From contig JANATF010000006.1 of the NCBI GenBank assembly GCA_029449245.1, positions 310,001-374,000 of the forward strand: DNA of 64,000 nt, written 5' to 3'. The notes beneath the pieces are model-generated. The model saw only the letters and a list, made by a program, of their open reading frames with translations, made no database searches and was not told where the DNA came from. Source of the DNA: Mortierella alpina. Taxonomy: Eukaryota; Mortierellomycota; Mortierellomycetes; Mortierellales; Mortierellaceae. Shown in pieces: positions 57,501 through 64,000 of the stretch; position 1 is the stretch's first letter, and each line of letters begins with the position of its first letter. The translations under genes were made by a program, and so were the position numbers.

Positions 57501-58649
57501 CGGCCTGGTCTGCGCGCTGTTGGAGTTGCCACTTCCAGGTCCGCCAGTAAAGTCTGCTGAGATCGAGTTGGTAGGCGAAGGCGAAACTCCGTTCGCGAAG
57601 GATCCTGTAGGGCTCTTTGAGGGGCGTTGGAAGGACGATCCAGAATTGTTATTATGGAAGATATTGGTGCTATTGTGGCTGTTGAAGCTGCTGGGTTTCT
57701 TTTGGCGCGACGAGGGCGAGACCGAAGATCCTGAAGCAAATTTGTAATTGGTACTGTTATGAGAGGGCGGAGGGCTTTTTATCGGCGTCATGGTAGGGAT
57801 GCCGCTGAACCTCATCTCCCGTGGCGACGACGCGGTCGAGGATGCGTTGGACTGGGAGTCATGGTTATGGTCATCATCCGAGTCCGACTGCATTGTGGTG
57901 TCATACAATCCGGCGTTCATATTGTTGTGATGGCTGGGTCCCGGGATGGAGATGCTCATGCTGGGCATTGGCTTGGAGCTCACGGTATCCATGGAGCTAG
58001 TGGTACGACAGAAACAAACGAAAACCGTATGAGATTCACGATGCTATGGAACCTGTGGGGCGTCTCACTCTATCAACCAACGCTCACACGGATGAGCACA
58101 TATGAGAAAAAACCCCACATACCTTGGTTGACCCGCAGGAACCGAACGCTCCATGTCCATGGCACTGCCCTCTCGCTCCTTGTCTTCCTTTTCCTTGTTC
58201 TTCTTGTGGAGCGTCATTGCCATCATGCGCCAGGTCAAGTTCTCGAGTCGTTTTCCGTTGGGCAACGAGTCCTTGGCTTTTGTATACAGGCGCCAGACTT
58301 GAGCGGCCAGTGGGTCCTCCTTGGCTTGCTTCGAGGCTTCGTCCTCCTCGGAAGTCTCCTCGGAAGAAGCCTCTTCTACAGGCTGAGTGGTTTGATAGTC
58401 TGCTACGCCCATAGGACCAGGTGAACCTAGCTCTGAGGGCAGTTTTTTCCTCGGCTTTGGCTTGGGGAAATCGATAGTCGAGGAGAGCAAGGACTCGGGT
58501 AGCCGTGCGGCGGGCGTTGATCTTTTTCCCTTTGATCCGGATCTATAACTGCCATCGTGTGAGGGGGCAGGAGAGGATGGCGACGATGGTGTAGGCGAGC
58601 CGCGGTCATAGCCCGGCGAGGTCGGGTAATGGGGCGAGTTGTGGTTCAT
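54557..58649 (-). CDS. AreA/NIT2-type GATA transcription factor with polyglutamine tail, 3 exons
   Basis: Exons 58649-58123, 57996-57411 and 57304-54557 give 1,286 residues. An N-terminal block, [20 protein letters not shown] plus NLTWRMMAM (about residues 120-150), is the conserved region found in fungal nitrogen GATA factors (the GATA_AreA/DUF1752 domain). The single zinc finger begins at Cys770: [18 protein letters not shown], then [15 protein letters not shown], a C-x2-C-x17-C-x2-C finger, followed by the basic arm [10 protein letters not shown]. Together these identify an AreA/Nit2/Gln3-type activator of genes for secondary nitrogen sources. The region after the finger carries many long CAG/CAA-coded glutamine runs, mostly between 54920 and 55520. 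The typical AreA C-terminal end motif is not obvious. Regulation probably depends on a co-repressor (NmrA) not in this window. Confidence 0.92.
54910..55530 (-). repeat. CAG/CAA-rich polyglutamine-coding tracts
   Basis: Several runs of Gln codons, some over ten residues long, within the GATA factor. The opposite strand reads as Leu-rich frames, which are artefacts of the repeat. Confidence 0.9.
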
Positions 58650-60586
58650 CCTGGGTGATTCCTATTGACTTTTTCTCGATCTTCCTTATGAGTGCAGACG
58701 GATGGGAGCAGGTGAAGGATGGGTTGCACTGAACGGGGTCGAAAGGAAGTAGGCGACGCCGAAGGACTTGACAGCCGAGATGGGATATATGTTTTTTGTT
58801 TTTTTCGCAGCAGAATATATCGACTGCTTGAGTCAAAAGACGAGAGAGAGAGAGGAAGTAGAGCAAGTAGATGAGAGCAGGTGTGAGTGACTATGTGTTC
58901 TGCTGGAGACAAAGGATGAAGGAGAGCGAGGGAGACGGATGGGATTTGATTAGAGGCCAAGATCAAGGTGCGTTGCTCTTGTCGAGAATCAGGATGAGAA
59001 TCAGGATGAGAATCAGGATGGGAGCCAGGATGAGAGTCAGGATGGGAGGAAAAGGGATGAAGTCTGATCTCGCCGATCGGACACCAAGGAAAAAGATGGA
59101 GAACAAACGGCTTGCCGTGTATTTTTTTTAGGTTTCAGCTGACGGAGGCCAGCTGGCCAGGTCGAGTAGTCGGTGAATGAACCAGAGGAACAAAAAATAC
59201 ATTCTGAACCATATACACGCTGAAGGGGAGTGCGAGAAAGGGGGCCTTGCGACCCACCGAGAGAGAGAGTGAGGGAGAGTGAGAGAGAGAGAGAGAAACG
59301 TACAGGCTCTACAGTGTGCACAAGAGGCTACTATGCATAAGCAAGGACGATGGAGAACTGGTGGGAAGATGGAGGTCGTTCTGTGGGTACATAGTACGAG
59401 TGCGTGTACACACACCGCTCAAGGGCGTATTGTTTGCGTGTTGGGTAGGCAGGGCAAAGCCATGGGCTGTTTGAGTGGGGGTGGAGTGGTGGGGAGTGCT
59501 GACTGGCTGAGGACTGGCTGGACTGGCTGGACTGGGCCTGCACAGGCTCTGAATACCCTGTGGGCAAACAACACATGTAGTCCCCCGCAAATAAAGACCC
59601 AAAAACAAAACACGGACAAGCAGTAACGACCTGCCATATCGCATATCGCATATCGCATACTTCCCCCGAGCAGTCCTATTCCTTCATTCTCGCTTTCTCT
59701 CAAGTCCATGCAAGCACTCCATCAACGGCAGATTAGGTGTCGTATAGAGCTGTTGGAAGGAATTCACCAGAAAAACAAACAAGAAAAGAGAACAGAGCTA
59801 ATAGGGTGGCTGTCAAAGCAAAAAAGAGACGCATGCATTGCGAGCCACTGTTGACGACGCAGTCCATGCGACTTCTCACGGCTCGCACTATACAACTTTA
59901 CAGTTATACAGCTATATTACAACGATTTCGTCGTCAAGACGAGCACGAGGGAAGCAGAGGTAAGGAGTGCCTTCCTCTCGAATAAACATGAGCAAAGGAG
60001 TAAGGCACACAGAAAAGAGAGAAAGAAAAAAAGGGAGTAGGGGTGGTTTTTGCACGGTGCATTGCCATGGTAGGAGTGCATTGAGGACTGTGGAAAGAAA
60101 GAAAGAAGGCGTGTGTGCGAGAAAGAGAGAGAGAGAGCGCGAGCGGGAGAGTGTGAGGATTGATTACCTGTTCTCCTTCGTGTCGGATGATTGGGGAGTG
60201 GGTCGGAGAAGGCACCGCCAAAAGAGTGGCGAGTGATCGAGAAGGCGATCGGAGGGCGGGACAGGGAAGGGAACGCAGAGGGAGGAGCAGGACAATGAGG
60301 TTAAAGAGAAGGGGAAAAGACGGGAAGGCGAGGAATAGAATAGAAAAGGGAAAAGGACGAGAGTGGGTGAGGAAAGTGAGAGAGGAAAGAGAGAAAGCAG
60401 AGGGGGAGAAGACAGAGGGGTGGACTGAGGGAAGGGGGGGGGGGGCATCAAAAAAAAAGACTCTGTGGAGATGGTCAATTAGACATCATCCCTGCATCTA
60501 TCGCTCCTTTAATGACTACGCGCATGCAGTTTTCTCGATACGTCGCAGGTAGGGGTGAAGCCGACATCCACTGCACTATTGCCACC
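58650..60586. other. 1.9-kb upstream region of the GATA factor
   Basis: No gene seen. It is full of simple repeats: a 12-bp degenerate repeat (58984-59048), GA runs (about 59260-59300, 60120-60150, 60240-60420), a CATATCG repeat (about 59635-59659) and a 12-base poly-G (about 60434-60445). In the GATA gene sense the region is CT-rich, which suits a long leader, as known for areA-type genes. Confidence 0.55.
58984..59048 (+). repeat. 12-bp degenerate tandem repeat (GAGAATCAGGAT)
   Basis: About five copies of a 12-base unit; the first three are almost perfect and the last two diverge (GGGAGCCAGGAT, GAGAGTCAGGAT). It is a minisatellite in the GATA factor upstream region. Confidence 0.8.
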
Positions 60587-63500
60587 TTACGAGTGTACAA
60601 CAGTGTCAGGGTTGAGGCGAAAGTCGCTATTTTGCATCAACACAGAGGTAGAAAACAAAGGGCGGGTTAAAGGCTGCCATCTGCACTATACAACCTCGCT
60701 TCATGGTCTCGCCTTTTGACAATTGGGTTAACAAACAAACCCCAAACTTACATAAATGCAAGACTCGAGTCTGCACTCATAGATGTCATGAAGGAGCGCT
60801 TGGGATGGAACGCCGCCTTGAAGACGCGTTTGTCTAGAGGATGGTCGCGGCAAGAGAAAGAAAGAAAGTAAATAAAGCCATGAATGAGAGAAGCTAAAAA
60901 AAAAAGGAGCATCTATCTGGTCATCCCGTCCTTTGCACGCGTTCTCTTACCGTGTACATCAATGGACTGCCCGGCGCCACGCTGGACATCCTTCCAGCGA
61001 ATGTCCCAGATATTGATCTTGGGCTCTGACTGGGTGCCGCAGCTGACAATAGCCCCGCCAGGGTGCCACGAAGGCACCACCAACTTGGACAGGTTGTCCG
61101 CACAGGGAAATCCAAACCGCAAGACCGCATTGTCGAACCTCTGTCGATGATCGTGCAGTGACAATTGGTTGTCGGTAGCTGCATGGCATACCAAAAACAG
61201 GTTGGGGTCCACTGGGTTCTGCATGACCGCTGTGACACGACCCCGCTCTGTATTCTTATATTCCACCACTACCTCTGACCGTGGCATGTCCCAGCCCACA
61301 ACCTTGCAATCGCTACCGCCCGAGAACAGTGTGTGGCTATGTTGCGCGTAACAGAGGGCTTGGATCGAATTGGTGTGCTTGTTGTGGATCAACCTCTGCT
61401 GGACCGGGACACAATCCCCGTCAGAGTTCTGAGACGCAAACTTCCAATTGACCTATAGACATCAGTCAAAAAAGTTAGAAGCCGTGACTGGAACAATATT
61501 CAGTACCCTCATTGACTGCACGTTAAGCACACAGGACAGGTCATTACAATCTGCTTATCCAGTGCAGCGGTCGCCAAGGATATTCCGCTTGCATCCTCAG
61601 CAATCGACGCTATACACGTAATTCCGCCCTTGCTGCTATCGTGGGGCTTCTGATCCAGAGACTGAAGCGTCCAGGCCAGTGAGGGTCCATTCAGTCCCAG
61701 AGCCGACCTCTGCGGCTTGCCCTTGGCGACATGAACAAGTGTCATTTGATGCTTGTTAAACACCCCGTCCTTCGTGGCAGACGCAACGGCCAGAACATTT
61801 CGTCCGACCCAGCACACGTCCTCTGCCCAAGGCTGACTGATGGCATTTTTATGGATCGTCGACATGACGCGCCGATTCTCAAGGTCCCAAAAGTTAATAG
61901 ACCTAGAAAAGAAAGGGGTGGAGGGGGGAAGAAGGAGGAGGAATATTTGTTAAGCACGCTCGGTTGCATGCATGTTGCATAAGAGTACTTTAAACCTCCG
62001 CGGCATGAAAGCAAACCTGTCTTACCCATCCAAAGCACTTGTTACCATCACTTCCTCCATATCTGGACCTGCAACAGCACTGTGGAGAATCATGCTTCTA
62101 GGCTTCCTCGAGAAAGCGCCCTTCCGAACATCAGCAAGGACATTAGTCAGCGTCTCGACGACAGCTCTGGATGCAACCGCAACGTGTTCGTTTCGCTGAG
62201 CTGAGGCTCCTGACATTGACGCCCGCCGCTTGCGCGATGGGGTTACAGATACTGGAGTTGGGGCTGATGACGACGCTGCGGTCGACTGCTGCTGAGAGCT
62301 CTTCGCGGGGACTGGTAACGTTGGCCCGGGTTTCTCAGTGGTGTTTCTTCTAGAGGTCATGGAGGGTCGTGCAGGGTTTGTAGTGTCCACAGCAGCCCTG
62401 TCGTGCAAGTCCCGAAGACGCTTCTGTATGCTCTTTAGAATGTTGCGAATCTTTCTCGACGATGTTTTGACCTTTTCACAGTACTTGGCGTGCTTAGTCC
62501 TTGTCCTCTCAAGCTACAGCGGGTTCAACGCAATGAACGTGTTACATTGATGCATTGCCAAGTCGTTCTTGACTATTAACTAAAGACACGGCGACAATGT
62601 TCTTACCTCAAGCATCAAATCCGATACTACACCGTGGAGCTTCAGATCCGACGAGCCTGCCAGCCTCAGGTCTTCAACGTCTGAATCCTCCGAGTCTTCC
62701 GAGTCCGAGCTCGAGTCCGAATCCGAGTCGGAGACAGACGATGATGAAGACGATCCATTCCCCTTATTACTCTTCTTCTTCAAGCTCTTGTGAGATTTGG
62801 AACCGGACGCCTTTGAACTGGACTTTCGAGATGCCGATTTGGCTTTTCCAGGGGAAGAAGCGGTGCCATCAGTGCCTGCCTTCCTTGAAATCCTGTCCTT
62901 GGCAAGAGCCTCGGAGCCAGGCGATGAGAGCGATGAGATGGTTTGTACTGATCCAGCGTTCGGCGAAGTAACAGGCGACATATCCATGGTAGCACCGGCA
63001 TGCCTCGTTCGCGGCCCCCTGTCCTCGCTGCCGGATCCTGCTGCTGTCCTCTTCCTAGGCTCAGGCGAGGTGCTTTCGTTCCGTCTCTTGTTGGGGGCTG
63101 GATTTGTAAACTGGGAACGCCCATCGTCATGCCTCTGGCGAAACTGCATCATGTCTTCTGGACCATAACGTTCATCCATGTTGGCATCGTACGAGCGGCG
63201 CGAGGTTCCCTCATAGTAGTCGCGACCATATCGGCTCTGTCCCAGCACAAAAGGATCGCCCATGCCCTGGCGAGAGCTTGGACGACGTTGTTCCTGAGAA
63301 TACGGCTGTCCATAAGGAGGTCTTTGATCCCAGTCCGGCCGGTCTCCAGGAGCATACCGCGAGTCACGGTCTCGCCAAGACCGGTAGTTCCCCTGGCGCC
63401 ATTCGCCATGATGGGAGTCATAGCCCATTGCGTCATGCCTTCCTCGTTCTGTATCAGCCCCTTCGTCTCTGCCCGTTCTCGAGGATCCTGACCTGCGCCT

Positions 63501-63827
63501 AGGTATGCCAGGCCTTTCCTGCTCCAGGCGAGAGGCAGCGGGCATGTTTGTAGACGCCTCTGATCTGACTATCAATGCTTGTGACTGGCTCTCGTCCGCT
63601 GCAGCTGCCACAGTCGCCTTCTCGGAATATTCCTTCTTGACGGCCGTTGGCGTTTCGCGGTCGACTGCTTCTGGAGCGGCACTGACCTGTGCTGGGGAAG
63701 CGAGGCTGGCTGTTGGAGCTGGCTGTGGTGCAGACGCGGGCGGATTCCTCTTTGCTCGCTGGAAGACGGATGTGGAGAGCAAGGTCAAGGGAATGAGGTT
63801 GTTCTGATCAGCATGTGTGGTGTCCAT
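60587..63827 (-). CDS. WD40-repeat protein with long Ser/charge-rich N-terminus, 6 exons
   Basis: Exons 63827-62607, 62513-62026, 61902-61548, 61452-60951, 60833-60752 and 60626-60587 sum to 895 residues. The first ~400 residues are disordered and rich in Arg, Asp, Tyr and Gly (RRPSSRQGMGD, YGRDYYEGTSRRSY), then an SR/Lys-rich block (SRKSSSKASGSKSHKSLKKK) and an acidic Ser/Asp run. Exon 2 starts with a basic helix (RTRTKHAKYCEKVKTSSRKIRN). The rest forms WD40 blades: ALDGSINFWDLENRRV, LFSGGSDCKVVGWDM, IVSCGTQSEPKINIWDIRW, and it ends SLAFIDFRLNPDTVVHS. The SR-like and acidic-Ser composition suggests a nuclear, chromatin or RNA-linked role, but I do not recognise the family. The last exon codes only 13 codons and is set by phase. 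Confidence 0.75.
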
Positions 63828-64000
63828 GAAAGACGCTGTGTGGTTGCGACGCAGTGCAGGGGCAGAAGCGGGCCAAAGGAGAGGCGAGGAAAAGGATCAG
63901 AGACACGCGAGTGGGGATGGGCCAATCGGGAATGCAAGTTGGTGGCAAGTGGGGGACAACAACAAAGGAGAACAAAGAAACAAAGCAAAAGATAAAAAAT

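Noticed and set aside
1-64000. CRISPR array, prophage, plasmid or bacterial operon
   Set aside because: Spliced eukaryotic genes occur throughout, the repeats are simple microsatellites, and no bacterial hallmark genes are present.

Overview
This looks like about 64 kb of nuclear DNA from a filamentous, early-diverging fungus, most likely Mortierellomycotina/Mucoromycota; the lineage is an inference. Most genes carry several introns of roughly 50-160 bp (a few reach 400-500 bp) with GTRAGT-like donors and CTAA(C/T)...YAG acceptors. Typical fungal genes are present: an AreA-type GATA factor, Nnf1, an FMP46-like redox protein and a Cyk3-like transglutaminase-fold protein. They sit beside genes with an animal-like layout, including a full-length ZFC3H1 relative, a USP8-like deubiquitinase and an SH3BGR-like domain. 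I see no plasmid, phage, CRISPR, rRNA or intact transposon.

Layout, left to right. 1-6.4 kb, all minus: the N-terminal part of a class A flavin monooxygenase (cut by the window edge), a class I histone deacetylase (Rpd3/HDAC1), and a two-exon gene with two separated pairs of C2H2 fingers. 6.4-8.5 kb: no gene. 8.5-13.7 kb, minus: a glutathione S-transferase, a very-long-chain 3-oxoacyl-CoA reductase and a membrane-anchored metallophosphoesterase. 15.0-20.5 kb, plus: an HSL-type alpha/beta hydrolase, galactokinase and adenine phosphoribosyltransferase. 20.8-28.3 kb, minus: a Doa4/USP8-like ubiquitin hydrolase and Aip1. 28.5-37.2 kb, plus: Nnf1 and a 2,173-residue ZFC3H1/Red1-type protein. 38.1-42.7 kb: a gene-poor stretch with tRNA-Leu, tRNA-Met, an unrecognised spliced gene and a small glycosyltransferase-like gene. 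42.7-54.3 kb: a small secreted Cys-rich protein, a coiled-coil protein ending in an SH3BGR-like fold, FMP46-like, the transglutaminase-fold protein and an EamA/DMT transporter. 54.5-63.8 kb, minus: the GATA factor and a WD40 protein.

Exon structures were rebuilt by hand from splice signals, reading phase and family resemblance. For most genes the exon lengths sum to an exact number of codons, which I checked. The genes are mostly independent housekeeping or regulatory units rather than one pathway. Themes that recur are chromatin and transcription (HDAC, C2H2, GATA), RNA surveillance (ZFC3H1), mitosis, actin and cytokinesis (Nnf1, Aip1, Cyk3-like), ubiquitin recycling, and primary or lipid metabolism. 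Nothing here is a clear-cut new multi-gene system. The least familiar items are the coiled-coil/SH3BGR fusion, the four-finger C2H2 protein, the 8-Cys secreted protein, the Ser/charge-rich WD40 protein and the unrecognised spliced gene near 39 kb.
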